Shown here one piece after another: positions 6,484 to 14,646 of a stretch of 26,445 bases of DNA (positions are counted from its first letter, which is position 1; every line of letters begins with the position of its first letter). The DNA is from a virus. Position numbers and translations under genes: made by a program. Under the pieces are notes generated by a model, which saw only the letters and a program-made list of their open reading frames with translations, ran no database searches and was not told the origin of the DNA. The stretch is from IMG/VR virus record IMGVR_UViG_3300042691_015169, positions 1-26,445 of that record. The stretch is one strand, 5' to 3'.

Positions 6484-6622
6484 CCGGAAGTTCGGTCTGC
6501 TTAGATTTTTCAATCTCTTCCTGTAGTTGCGCGATCATTGCGCGCGCTACTGAAAGCTGAAGAGTCATCTGCTTGTTCTGCTCAAGAAGATCGTCAATTA
6601 CTCGTTGTGTGTCTATCTGCAT
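6464..6622 (-). CDS. Small coiled-coil protein, 52 residues
   Basis: A short gene on the - strand. The start ATG (6622-6620) has a near-ideal ribosome site, AGGAGA five bases upstream. The protein begins MQIDTQRVIDDLLEQNKQ and continues with heptad-spaced Leu, Val and Ile (VIDDLLEQ, LQLSVARAMIAQLQEEIEK), then a Lys-rich end. This predicts one long amphipathic helix, probably an oligomerising coiled coil. It starts nine bases after the glycosyltransferase stop and is the last gene of the long - strand run. Its final 20 bases overlap the 3' end of the converging WhiB-like gene. Similar short helical proteins are common in actinobacteriophages, but I know of no assigned function. Confidence 0.72.
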   Translation of the reverse strand: MQIDTQRVIDDLLEQNKQMTLQLSVARAMIAQLQEEIEKSKQTELPAKKTAS

Positions 6623-6631
6623 AACTGTCTC

Positions 6632-7699
6632 CTAGTTTGTGTAATTAAGATCGTACCAGCCACTTCCCCACAATGACTGTAGTCTTGTGAAGTATTTCTC
6701 GTACATTTTTCCAACTGTGTCTAGACCATACCTATCTTTTGAGTACTTGCTAATGAGCGCTCTGTCAAGACTTGTTGCGTTTTCAGCTGCGTCAATAAAC
6801 TCGCGAAAAGTATGGCAGCGAAAGCCTGTTACTCCGTCAATGACAGTTTCTGTAAATGCTCCCCAGTCGGTCGAGATGACTGGTGCTCCGCACGCCATAG
6901 CTTCTACAGCAACAGTCCCAAACGGCTCGACGTAGATCGTAGGAGTAAAGACTGCAATCGCTCCGCCCATCAATTTTGCGCGCTCTTCTGTGCCAACAAC
7001 TCCGACGTACTCTCCGTACGATGGCGGCACTCCTTGCCCCGCGATAACAAGTCGTTTTCCGAGATGCTTGCAAACGTCAACTGCAATTTGATAGCCTTTG
7101 CGCTCGATTAACCGGCCAATGTACAGATAGTAGTCGTCAGGGGTTTCTTGCAATGGAAAATCGTCTACGTCGATGTAACTCGGAATTACTGTGTCGTAGA
7201 ATTTCCCGTCAAGCGCGTGCGGATCTGTGACTTTAGACCCGTAGCATGAGTGCATCCACGCATACGACTCAAAGACTTTGTAGTACGCGAATGATCCACC
7301 GTAACCAATGCCAAACTCGACGCTCAATTCGTTGGGGAACGCGTCGGCAATTGGCTTTGAAGCGTATCCCGCGATCAAGCAAATAAAATCACCGTGCTCT
7401 AGTCTGTCTTTGATAGCGACAATAGTATTGCAGTTGAAGCTTACCCAGTGCGGTAGGTTCCAGTCAAAAGACGCCGCTGAATAGTGATTATCGCCGACAG
7501 CCGCGAGCCGTTCTTCTTCTGTTATGCACATGACGTGCTCGTCGCATGGCGCTTCATTGAATTCACCGCCGTACAGATACACCGTGTGGCCAAGATTCTT
7601 CATCATAATGCAGAACTTACGCACCTTCTCGGTGTACGCGCAAGCGGTAAAGTCTTCTGTTGTATTAGTGTGCGGAAGACTGACTACGTGAAATCTCAT
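6632..7699 (-). CDS. GT4-family glycosyltransferase
   Basis: 355 residues from ATG 7699, which overlaps the previous stop (TAATG) and has GGTGG five bases upstream; a longer frame from a TTG at 7711 is less likely. The C-terminal half is a clear GT-B, GT4-type donor domain: YLYIGRLIERKGYQIAV, then RLVIAGQG, and the EX7E motif EPFGTVAVE at residues 258-266, followed by ACGAPVISTDWGAFTETV. Such enzymes move a sugar from a nucleotide-sugar to an acceptor with retention of configuration. It is unrelated in detail to the two proteins at 257-2475. Being co-directional with fibre, hydroxylase and halogenase genes, it may decorate fibre proteins or a small molecule; host surface glycans are the alternative. 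Confidence 0.85.
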   Translation of the reverse strand: MRFHVVSLPHTNTTEDFTACAYTEKVRKFCIMMKNLGHTVYLYGGEFNEAPCDEHVMCITEEERLAAVGDNHYSAASFDWNLPHWVSFNCNTIVAIKDRLEHGDFICLIAGYASKPIADAFPNELSVEFGIGYGGSFAYYKVFESYAWMHSCYGSKVTDPHALDGKFYDTVIPSYIDVDDFPLQETPDDYYLYIGRLIERKGYQIAVDVCKHLGKRLVIAGQGVPPSYGEYVGVVGTEERAKLMGGAIAVFTPTIYVEPFGTVAVEAMACGAPVISTDWGAFTETVIDGVTGFRCHTFREFIDAAENATSLDRALISKYSKDRYGLDTVGKMYEKYFTRLQSLWGSGWYDLNYTN

Positions 7700-7992
7700 T
7701 AGAACCACCAAAAGTGCTTAAGAATAGAAACAGACGCAAGAATGACCCACGCGAAATTGAACAAAATTATTGTCGGTAGCGTTTTTTCAGTAGAAGACCA
7801 TATCAACGCCACGCTTGACAGCACAGCGAAGATATAGAGCCACCACCACTGCTGCCCAAGTAGCAAGCCTGGGAAGATAATTGCAATTTTTGTTGCGAAT
7901 CCCCATGCTTCGACAATATTTGGTTTTGTCCAATAGTCTTTAGCAGACATTGTATGTACGGCATTAACTACTTTGTTTAGCGCTTTTCTCAT
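7699..7992 (-). CDS. Small integral membrane protein
   Basis: 97 residues. A positively charged N-terminus (MRKALNKVV) and a polar stretch are followed by about three hydrophobic segments: FATKIAIIFPGLLLG, WWWLYIFAVLSSVALIW and TIILFNFAWVILASVSIL. It ends HFWWF, and aromatic residues are unusually dense at the predicted membrane edges. It starts two bases after the DUF6065-like gene and its stop overlaps the glycosyltransferase ATG. No enzymatic motif is seen. It could anchor or transport something for the neighbouring enzymes, or act on the host envelope; neither can be shown from sequence. Confidence 0.65.
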   Translation of the reverse strand: MRKALNKVVNAVHTMSAKDYWTKPNIVEAWGFATKIAIIFPGLLLGQQWWWLYIFAVLSSVALIWSSTEKTLPTIILFNFAWVILASVSILKHFWWF

Positions 7993-7994
7993 GT

Positions 7995-8765
7995 TTACTT
8001 TTTTGATTTACGCTCAAGAAAAGAGTCAACTACTTTTGCTGCTTTTCTATAGGCTACGCCTGATGCCTCGGCTGGAGCAACACCGCCAGTGAGATACATG
8101 TTTGATGACGCGTACTTAAAAAAAGACTCGTCTACGTATTCGATGCGGTGAATGTCGTTCTTACGTTGGATAGGGATAACGTGCGCCAACGGCGTGCCTT
8201 GTTTGATCGTGAACTCAGAGTCTGTTTTGATGTTGAGAACTATATTTGCCATTTGATAATAGTCTGTGTTTACGATGTTTGGCAAAATCGAGTACTCTGC
8301 ATTTTCTTCATAAAACACTGGAAGAAACATTGAAGACCACCCCGGAGCTGTTTGTATTCTCCATGGTGTTATCAACTTTGGGTACGACATCTTTTCTATC
8401 TTGCGCGCTTCAGTCATCGGGCAGCTCCCAGTCTGCTCAAAGTGAAACCCGCTAGCCATTTGATAGTCGAGCTGCGGGTTAAACTGATCTGCCCGTATCT
8501 CCCAGACTCCTCGGTTGATGTTCGGAACAAACTTAAAAGTTGTCCAAGCTGGAATTGTTACTCCAAACTCTAAGAAATCAGAAATACCGGAGCAAGAACG
8601 AATTGACCCATCGCCTTTGTGCACTCGTCTGAACCACTGCGGAAGACGAGACTTGGAATTGACATAAGGCGCGTCATTGTAAAACCTGTTGTCTACTGTA
8701 GTGACTCTTATCGTTCCTGGCTTTACGCGCTTAAGCTTGTTGATATCTAGCTTCTCAATCTTCAT
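7995..8765 (-). CDS. DUF6065-like protein
   Basis: 256 residues; ATG overlaps the end of the halogenase gene by 11 bases. The layout fits a family seen in phages and bacteria near oxygenases and halogenases, which I believe is DUF6065, named from memory. Conserved-looking blocks are PQWFRRV, SGFHFEQTGSCP, WRIQTAPGWSSMFLP, ILPNIVNTDYYQMANIVLNI and the C-terminal FTIKQGTPLAHVIPIQR. The last block, with its small-residue turn and Pro spacing, suggests a cupin-like or double-stranded beta-helix barrel, but the usual metal-binding His set is not clear. The activity is unknown. Coupling to the halogenase gene suggests a shared pathway. Confidence 0.6.
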   Translation of the reverse strand: MKIEKLDINKLKRVKPGTIRVTTVDNRFYNDAPYVNSKSRLPQWFRRVHKGDGSIRSCSGISDFLEFGVTIPAWTTFKFVPNINRGVWEIRADQFNPQLDYQMASGFHFEQTGSCPMTEARKIEKMSYPKLITPWRIQTAPGWSSMFLPVFYEENAEYSILPNIVNTDYYQMANIVLNIKTDSEFTIKQGTPLAHVIPIQRKNDIHRIEYVDESFFKYASSNMYLTGGVAPAEASGVAYRKAAKVVDSFLERKSKK

Positions 8766-10236
8766 TTACCGTTTCCATTAGCGCTTGCTTATGATCTACT
8801 AGCTCTCTAGCATGTCTATTTATTCTGACTTCGTCAGACTTCTTTTCTACAATTTGTCGTATCTTAAGTCGATCAAGCGCGAGTGAGCTTGGCAGCGTCG
8901 GCACTAAATTCTGCCCCTGTGCGACATGTAAAAAGTTTCTTGACAGAAACATTAAGTGCCCTGCGTGCGGTACGTCTAGATGTCCCGGTGCTCTTTCACT
9001 CCAGAGATCTAAAAGCTCTTGAAGCGAGTCTGGAACCGGCGAGACAGAGATGTCTTTCCAAAAGTCAGTGTCTTGTCTGTCTGACATATAGTGAAGTCTC
9101 ATCATGTCTCGTATGTTGAGCATCATGTGAGCCATTTTTTTGTTGTAGTCTGCTGTTAACTTTTCTGCTCCGCGAACGTATGACGCACAGTATTCAGCAA
9201 TGTGCATTGCTTGAATAATCGTGCTACCAATACTTGTCGCCTCAAGCGGCTCAACAAAAGACGACGCCAAACCTACAGCTATGCAGTTCTTGTGCCACTG
9301 ATGCTCTAGGTACCCTGGGTCAAACTTAAATGAGCGAGCTGGCTCGATATTGTAGCCGCTAATTTTTCTTGCTTCTTCTACCGCTTCTTCTTCTGTCAAA
9401 TGACTAGACGAGTAAACGTAGCCGTTTCCTCTTCTCGTCTGCGTCGGTATTTCCCACATCCAGCCAGAAGATGCAGCTCTGGCTCTAGTGTACGGCCTTA
9501 TCTTTCCGTTTGGGTCAGACTCAGTTGGGAACGCGATTGCTGAATCAACAAGTAGATACTCCGAAAAAGACTTCCAAGAAGTGTTGTCGAGCTTTGACAT
9601 CAAATCGCGCTTAAAGCCAGTCGCGTCAATCCACACGTCGGCAGATACGCTCTCGCCGGAAGACAAATTTGCTGAGTCGATGTAGCCGTTTGGGTCAAGC
9701 ACTAAATTTGAAACTTCGTCATCAATAAACTTAATCATTCGTTTAAAGCAAACGCCGACTAAAAAGTCATTGAGTAAGAACGTATCAAAGTGATACTGAT
9801 TAGTGTTGTTGTGGAGATTCTCTCTGATGATTTTGTCTTGTACTAAGCCGATTGTTGACGTCTGAGTGGTGATGAGTTTGCTATTCTCTAAGTATGACAA
9901 GTATTCACCAATCAGACCATACGCTTCGACGTCGAAGATTGAAGCTACGCTATGGAAATAGTCAGGGATAGCCGTAGTCCAATTCTCAAAACGAATACCG
10001 TACTTGTGCGTCGCGCCTGTGTTCTTAATGACTTCTTCGACTCCGATATTGCACTTATCCATGAAAAAGCGCCAGTGTTCTGTGCTGCCTTCGCCGACGC
10101 CAACAATGCCAATCTTGCTAGACGACACATTTGTAATTTTGGAGTCTGGGAACGCTTGTCTAAGAACTATTGAAGTTATCAGCCCCGCCGTGCCGGAGCC
10201 AACAACGCAAAAGCTTAGACTATCGTGATGTCGCAT
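8755..10236 (-). CDS. FAD-dependent tryptophan-halogenase family protein
   Basis: 493 residues from ATG 10236, chosen over a TTG at 10254 because GAGG lies seven bases upstream. Hallmarks of flavin-dependent halogenases are all present: the FAD-binding GSGTAGL (13-19), GVGEGSTEHW (46-55), a lysine in THKYGIRFENW (K78) that lines up with the catalytic lysine of PrnA/RebH, DATGF (204-208), the diagnostic WxWxIP as WMWEIP (259-264), and SSFVEPLEATSI (325-336). These enzymes use reduced flavin, oxygen and halide to make HOCl or HOBr, which the lysine passes to an aromatic substrate. Viral members exist in marine cyanophages, one of which (VirX1) prefers iodide. No flavin reductase is visible, so the host would have to supply FADH2. 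The substrate is unknown; it could be free tryptophan or an aromatic side chain of a fibre. Confidence 0.9.
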   Translation of the reverse strand: MRHHDSLSFCVVGSGTAGLITSIVLRQAFPDSKITNVSSSKIGIVGVGEGSTEHWRFFMDKCNIGVEEVIKNTGATHKYGIRFENWTTAIPDYFHSVASIFDVEAYGLIGEYLSYLENSKLITTQTSTIGLVQDKIIRENLHNNTNQYHFDTFLLNDFLVGVCFKRMIKFIDDEVSNLVLDPNGYIDSANLSSGESVSADVWIDATGFKRDLMSKLDNTSWKSFSEYLLVDSAIAFPTESDPNGKIRPYTRARAASSGWMWEIPTQTRRGNGYVYSSSHLTEEEAVEEARKISGYNIEPARSFKFDPGYLEHQWHKNCIAVGLASSFVEPLEATSIGSTIIQAMHIAEYCASYVRGAEKLTADYNKKMAHMMLNIRDMMRLHYMSDRQDTDFWKDISVSPVPDSLQELLDLWSERAPGHLDVPHAGHLMFLSRNFLHVAQGQNLVPTLPSSLALDRLKIRQIVEKKSDEVRINRHARELVDHKQALMETVNED

Positions 10237-11383
10237 CAAAATACCTCGCAGCAAGTCTTGCTTTTTCTATCATTGGAAAATCAATTGGCCTCGGCGGAGG
10301 AAGCATTTGCACGGAAAACTGCCCCTCTCCGTTTATGCAGTCTTTTATCATCTGAGCCGTGACAGTTTCTGGGTCAATTCCAGGCATTCTGTTTACAACA
10401 AAAATGAGCACGGCTTCTTGCTGTAGTCTTCGCTCTGCACTCTTTAACTTTTCTAGCACTGCTGGGTGCGACGGGTGCTGCGCTTCAAGCGCGCTAAGTG
10501 TTTTGTACCTAAGTTGTTTTTTCAAATGAGTCTTAATTGAACTTGGCAAATTTCCTGTTTCGGAGAAGCCATGCCGTGGGTTGCCGTATCCGCGCATAAA
10601 TCGCTCCACTGGCATCGGCACTTCTGCTTCCTTAAGTTCTGCTATCATTTCTTCAGTGATTCCCAGCGTGTCAAGAAAAACCACCGCGTCTTTTGCAAAG
10701 TCTTCCGTCGCTAGACCAGCTATCTGCAGATCACGCCACTCAGCAAGCAGCCGCAATGTGCCGGAAAGTGTTCTAGACACTAATGTCACTACAGGCCAAT
10801 TTCTCCAAGTCATTCCAATTTTATGAATTGACTGAGAAGTAATGTGAGCAACTCCATTTACGTTTAGCAGCGGAACAAATCCACCAAGAGTTGACTGTTT
10901 CGCTAAAGAAAAATCTAATGGAGAAGGTTTAATCCCGTCGGTGGGGAAGTACATTCTTGGGCCGTACATCGTGTCGTCGCATCTGTTGTCCGCTGCGACT
11001 AATCGAGTTGAGTGGTTGATTACCTTTGTGTCAACTGACTTTAGAAAACCGAGAAATTGATGAGGGAGTAGCTCGATGTTTTCCCACGCATCAAAATTGT
11101 CTTCGTACACGTTCCAATGTAGAAGCTGAGAGTCCCCCGAGTCAGTGACTACTCTCATTGACCAAGCAGTCTGCCCGAAAGTCGGTATTGACTGAAAACG
11201 CAAAAGAGTACCAATTTCATGAGAAAACGCCTCGAAATCTAAGTACTCAGACTCGCCGGCGGGGGTGTCGTACACCACTGACACTGACTCGGCGGAATAG
11301 TCAATGAAAGCAAAGCACCCGTCAGGCGCGATGGAAAGCTCACTTATTGGTTTTACTACTGTAGCCATGTGACTAAACTGCAC
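10220..11383 (-). CDS. Unrecognised 387-residue protein between hydroxylase and halogenase genes
   Basis: I do not recognise this protein. It reads from GTG at 11383 (CTGGAAC just upstream), overlapping the hydroxylase gene by 28 bases; an in-frame ATG at 11368 is an alternative. Residues 1 to about 230 are strand-rich with many aromatics (FAFIDYS, HWNVYEDNFDAWENI, YGPRMYFPTDG, TWRNWPVVTLVSRT). Residues 230-387 are helical and charged (AVVFLDTLGITEEMIAELKEAE, SIKTHLKKQLRYK, LEKLKSAERRLQQEAVLIFVV). No signal peptide or membrane segment is seen. It overlaps the halogenase start by 17 bases. The tight coupling to both redox enzymes suggests a partner or substrate-presenting protein. Confidence 0.6.
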   Translation of the reverse strand: MQFSHMATVVKPISELSIAPDGCFAFIDYSAESVSVVYDTPAGESEYLDFEAFSHEIGTLLRFQSIPTFGQTAWSMRVVTDSGDSQLLHWNVYEDNFDAWENIELLPHQFLGFLKSVDTKVINHSTRLVAADNRCDDTMYGPRMYFPTDGIKPSPLDFSLAKQSTLGGFVPLLNVNGVAHITSQSIHKIGMTWRNWPVVTLVSRTLSGTLRLLAEWRDLQIAGLATEDFAKDAVVFLDTLGITEEMIAELKEAEVPMPVERFMRGYGNPRHGFSETGNLPSSIKTHLKKQLRYKTLSALEAQHPSHPAVLEKLKSAERRLQQEAVLIFVVNRMPGIDPETVTAQMIKDCINGEGQFSVQMLPPPRPIDFPMIEKARLAARYFDATSR

Positions 11384-11922
11384 TTTGTTCCAGACATCAC
11401 CGGATGCGCGATGTGCACGTACGGAAAATTAGAAGGGAACACTACTACGTCTCCTGCCTCTGCGTCTATTGTAACATCAAAAAACGGAAACTCGAGTTGC
11501 CCACCGGACTCTGGCGACTGAAGAAAGGCGACTACGCTGACAATTCTTTGATTGAGAGGGGCGTGGTCGTAGTGAGCATGATACTCGCCACCACCTGAGT
11601 ACTTTAAAAGTCTCCAACCTTCGTACCCGCTTGTCGAGACAATGTATTGTTCTCTGTAGTCTGGAAGTATCTCATCAAGAATTCGCTTAGAGATACCGCT
11701 AAACTTTTGCGCAAGAGCTGTTTGCGAATGCTCTAAATGAGTAATGTTTGCTTCTGCAGAAGTCCTGTAAGAAGATACTGAGCCAAGACCGACAGAAGAC
11801 GTTAGCCATTCGACCTCTGACCACGGGTTGTCGGTCTCTTTCTCTATCTCGTGCATAAAATCTGACGGATCTATAGCTGACTTATAGACGTTTATGCACG
11901 TCGCTATCTCTATGACATTCAC
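11356..11922 (-). CDS. 2-oxoglutarate/Fe(II) dioxygenase, prolyl-4-hydroxylase-like
   Basis: 188 residues; GTG start in a GTGA overlap with the previous gene. The C-terminal half is a double-stranded beta-helix of the P4H type: LLKYSGGGEYHAHYDHAPLN carries the iron ligands H117 and D119 (HxD), followed by VAFLQSPESGGQLEFP. The distal ligand H173 and the 2-oxoglutarate-binding K180 are in HIAHPVMSGTKCSLVTWL. All required residues are present, so it should be active, coupling decarboxylation of 2-oxoglutarate to hydroxylation. P4H-like enzymes act on proline or other side chains in proteins, while phage relatives often have unknown substrates. Nearby fibre genes encode about 500 residues of collagen-like Gly-X-Y sequence, an obvious candidate target. 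Confidence 0.87.
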   Translation of the reverse strand: MNVIEIATCINVYKSAIDPSDFMHEIEKETDNPWSEVEWLTSSVGLGSVSSYRTSAEANITHLEHSQTALAQKFSGISKRILDEILPDYREQYIVSTSGYEGWRLLKYSGGGEYHAHYDHAPLNQRIVSVVAFLQSPESGGQLEFPFFDVTIDAEAGDVVVFPSNFPYVHIAHPVMSGTKCSLVTWLQ

Positions 11923-12311
11923 GTTTTTTGCCTAATTACTTCGTCGAATACAGTATCCCCATTGACGACTACCTGTACTCTTTTGTCACCTTTAGTATTC
12001 ATTCTTGGTCTGAACTTTAACGCGTGCGCCTCTTTAATTTTTGGACTATGAGCGACATCATCTACAAAAAGTGCGCAGTCTTTTGACAGGTCTACAAATT
12101 CGTCTACAATGTCTAAAGACCAAACTCTGCCCGGCGTGTACAGATCTGAATACTCCACTGACTTTAGGCGTGGAGCAGCGACAATCTCAATCTCTGTGCT
12201 ATCTTCTGATACTTGAATCTCTAGTGAATAAGTTCTTGCTAACTTTTTGGCTTCTTCAGGTACTTCTCCGTTGCGACACATCTCTCGCGGGACAGATACG
12301 TATCTATTCAT
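11919..12311 (-). CDS. Unrecognised 130-residue protein
   Basis: 130 residues, ATG start; overlaps the gene before it by eight bases and the hydroxylase gene after it by four, so it is part of the same translationally coupled set. A short basic N-terminus precedes strand-rich sequence (YSLEIQVSEDSTEIEIVAAP, SKDCALFVDDVA, RVQVVVNGDTVFDEVI). The composition suggests a small soluble beta-sandwich or beta-barrel. No catalytic or metal-binding pattern is evident, and I cannot link it to a family. Its position immediately upstream of the hydroxylase suggests a structural or helper role for fibres or their modification. Confidence 0.6.
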   Translation of the reverse strand: MNRYVSVPREMCRNGEVPEEAKKLARTYSLEIQVSEDSTEIEIVAAPRLKSVEYSDLYTPGRVWSLDIVDEFVDLSKDCALFVDDVAHSPKIKEAHALKFRPRMNTKGDKRVQVVVNGDTVFDEVIRQKT

Positions 12312-12546
12312 CGCTGCTTAGCGCTGCTTTCTGCGCCTGAAGAGACTTAATTAGATCAATGTAGTGTTTAACTCGGCCGCGTGGCTCTTCCATGTTGATT
12401 GGCTCGTCCCAGGTATCGGCGTCAAACGTTTCTGGGTCTATTCCCACCTGGGGAAGAAGGCCGTACAAAGACGTTTGATAGCTATTTAGCTCTGCGTCGA
12501 TTGTTCTTTTTCTATCGTTCAAAGTGAAATCGTCAAAGATACCCAT
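12304..12546 (-). CDS. Small acidic phage protein, possible fibre-assembly factor
   Basis: 80 residues with an excellent ribosome site (AGGAG eight bases before ATG 12546). It begins MGIFDDFTLNDRKRTIDAEL and ends with a helix (VKHYIDLIKSLQAQKAAL); the middle is acidic with a DADTWDEP turn. Fibre-assembly chaperones of phages often lie directly downstream of the fibre gene and are small and helical, and this gene follows the last fibre gene by 15 bases. That is only a positional argument; no sequence feature proves it. Confidence 0.6.
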   Translation of the reverse strand: MGIFDDFTLNDRKRTIDAELNSYQTSLYGLLPQVGIDPETFDADTWDEPINMEEPRGRVKHYIDLIKSLQAQKAALSSDE

Positions 12547-12561
12547 TATGTGTTCTCCTAC

Positions 12562-13884
12562 CTAACTGTTGAGAATGATGTATGTTGAGCCTGAAGTAGC
12601 AGTAACCGTATCAGAGTCAGCAGTTGTCCCTGCTCGCACGTCGTAATTTAGACTAGACGGAGTTGCCTCAGTAATTATCACTATTGCTCCTCCTCCGCCA
12701 GCTCCGCCTCTTTTTCCAGTCCCTCCCGTCACTGCAGGAGAGCCGGTTCCACCAGCGCCTCCAGCTCCTCCAGCGCCGCCAGCGCCGCCAGCATAGTGCG
12801 GGCCGGCTGTGCAGCACGGAGCGTGAATAGTTGCTGAATGGTTATGGTGATACGAGTGGTGACCTGCGGGGATGTGAATCTTACCTGATGTGGTAGCTGG
12901 ATGATGGTGGTGGCCGCAGCAAGTATGTGGTTCGTGAATAACTGCTGAGTGATGGTGGTGATCTGTGTACCCAGGCGCCGCTGCTCCCGGTGTACCAGTG
13001 GCACCAGTGGCGCCGTTTGGCCCAGCTGGAGAAGTTGTCCCGGCAGAGCCAACTGCTCCGCTTACTCCAAGAGACATAATTGTGCCAGTGCCAGTGATTG
13101 TTCTGGCGACTATTGCCACGACTCCGCCGCCTGCCCCACCTGCGCCGCCTGCGCCGCCTGTAGCTGCAATGGGTGGGTTTGGAGCAGAGCCACTCGTTCC
13201 GCTTGCGCCTGAAGCGCCGGTGTTCCCCTTGCCTCCCGCTGCTCCGACAGTCGTCGCGTTTGGTGGCCATGCCCCTGTTGCGCCTGTAGCTCCTGCAGAT
13301 CCAGCAGACCCCGCTTTTCCAGGCCAAGTGTTTGTAAACCCAGACGGGGCAGGGCTTGCGTTTGTGTATGAAGTCGCCGCTATGCCAGTAGATCCAGCAG
13401 ACCCAGCAGATCCACCAGCTAAAAGAACAGGAACTGAACTTCCGTACGTAGCGTCGAGCGCGACGCCTGTCACTGCCTCTATTCTTTTGACTAAATACTC
13501 CGGCAGCACAGAAACCCCCGGATTTGTTGCTCCGCCGCCTTGACCGCCAATGCGATACGAAATTGCTGAAGAAACGTTTCCAGCTACTGTTCCCGTTGAT
13601 ACAGAAGAACCGGGTGAAGTTATTGTTCCATTTGTTGAACCACTGGTATTGCCAGTAACTGTCCCGATCCCAACAACTCCGTTAATTGTTGCAGTGTTCT
13701 TTACAAACACGCGAAACCCGTTTGTTAGTAGTACGTTGCCGAGCGGAACTGTCAAGTTGTTGTAGTACTTGTCAGAAGTAAGAGTCACGGTACCGCTAAT
13801 TGTTACGTCGCCATCTGCTCCTGTGCCATAGACCCAGTCGTTGCTAACGCGCGACGCACTTTGCTCAATTCTTGATATAGCCAC
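12562..13884 (-). CDS. Glycine-rich tail-fibre/adhesin with His/Cys cluster
   Basis: 440 residues from GTG 13884 (AGGTG upstream), one base after the preceding stop. Residues 1-60 (WVYGTGADGDVTISG, YYNNLTVPLGNVLLTNGFRVFVKNT) match the N-terminal part of the neighbouring 253-residue protein, so the two are paralogues. Most of the rest is Gly/Ala/Ser-rich (GGAGGAGGAGGGVVAIVAR, GGAGGAGGAGGAGGTG, GGAGGGGAIVII), as in glycine-rich phage adhesin tips. Between residues about 308 and 363 lies an insert with 18 His and 4 Cys as two CC pairs. HxH motifs in T4 long-fibre tips bind iron in a trimer, so a metal-stabilised tip is a fair inference. Role: probably host-receptor binding. Confidence 0.78.
   Translation of the reverse strand: MAISRIEQSASRVSNDWVYGTGADGDVTISGTVTLTSDKYYNNLTVPLGNVLLTNGFRVFVKNTATINGVVGIGTVTGNTSGSTNGTITSPGSSVSTGTVAGNVSSAISYRIGGQGGGATNPGVSVLPEYLVKRIEAVTGVALDATYGSSVPVLLAGGSAGSAGSTGIAATSYTNASPAPSGFTNTWPGKAGSAGSAGATGATGAWPPNATTVGAAGGKGNTGASGASGTSGSAPNPPIAATGGAGGAGGAGGGVVAIVARTITGTGTIMSLGVSGAVGSAGTTSPAGPNGATGATGTPGAAAPGYTDHHHHSAVIHEPHTCCGHHHHPATTSGKIHIPAGHHSYHHNHSATIHAPCCTAGPHYAGGAGGAGGAGGAGGTGSPAVTGGTGKRGGAGGGGAIVIITEATPSSLNYDVRAGTTADSDTVTATSGSTYIILNS
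12790..12963 (-). other. His/Cys-rich metal-binding module within the fibre protein
   Basis: Residues about 308-364 of the 440-residue fibre. The segment contains two related halves, HHHHSAVIHEPHTCC and HHNHSATIHAPCC, separated by a further HHHH and HIPAGHH. Eighteen histidines and four cysteines in under 60 residues strongly suggest metal coordination. It is flanked on both sides by Gly-rich sequence. Confidence 0.7.
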
Positions 13885-13885
13885 G

Positions 13886-14646
13886 CTACACCTGCTGTAC
13901 GTAGTAGTGGGTGCCCGCGTTCTGCCCAGTCACGTCTGTCGAGACTGAAGCAGGCAGCGCTGATGCAGATGAGACAACAAGAATTACTCCGCCGCCTGCG
14001 GGTGCGGTCCCTGGCGCTTTAATGTACCCAGTACCAGTTGCTGGGCCAGAGATATACCGTGCTGCTATGATGATCACACCGCCACCGGCTTGCCCTGACC
14101 CGCCAGCTCCTCCGCGAAGAAACGTTGGCCCGCCTGACGCTGTAATTGAGTAACCAGTGATTGCTTGACGAGCGACTTTAAAGTAGTCTGATCCGCCAAG
14201 AGCAGCTGTTGGTGCAGTAGCAGTGTAGCCAGTCGCGCTTCCACCAAGCGAGTGAGTCACTGCAGTTGTTGCGGCACCACCTTGCATAATTGATCCAGCA
14301 GTCGAGTACCCCGCAGTAAACCCGATAGTCGCGTTGTTGCCGTCAAACTTCAATGTTCCTTTGACAAAGATGCGGTACCCGTTTGGCGCAAGTCGCACTC
14401 CCGAGTTGATTGTCAAATCATTGAAGTACAAGTCTCTTGTCATTGAATAGACACTTGCAGACGGCGCCATGCTCAAGACCGTTGTTGTCCCGTCTAGCGT
14501 GGCGTCTCCGTCCATGCCGGTGCCGTACACAGAGTCAACTCCTTCGTTGTAGTACGCTGCCCACACAGAACCATCCCACTGCCAACTCTTAGAGCCGACT
14601 GTGTAAATCTGTGCTGTGTATGGGGAGGAGGGAAATGTAATTGGCA

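Noticed and set aside
11356-11922. TET/JBP-type 5-methylcytosine dioxygenase
   Set aside because: The HxD...H...K layout and context fit a prolyl-hydroxylase-like enzyme; no TET-specific blocks were seen, and it is not in the methyltransferase operon.
12881-13543. Frames on both strands across the Gly/His-rich fibre
   Set aside because: They are artefacts of GC-rich, repetitive coding sequence; only the 440-residue frame has ribosome site, paralogy and proper spacing.
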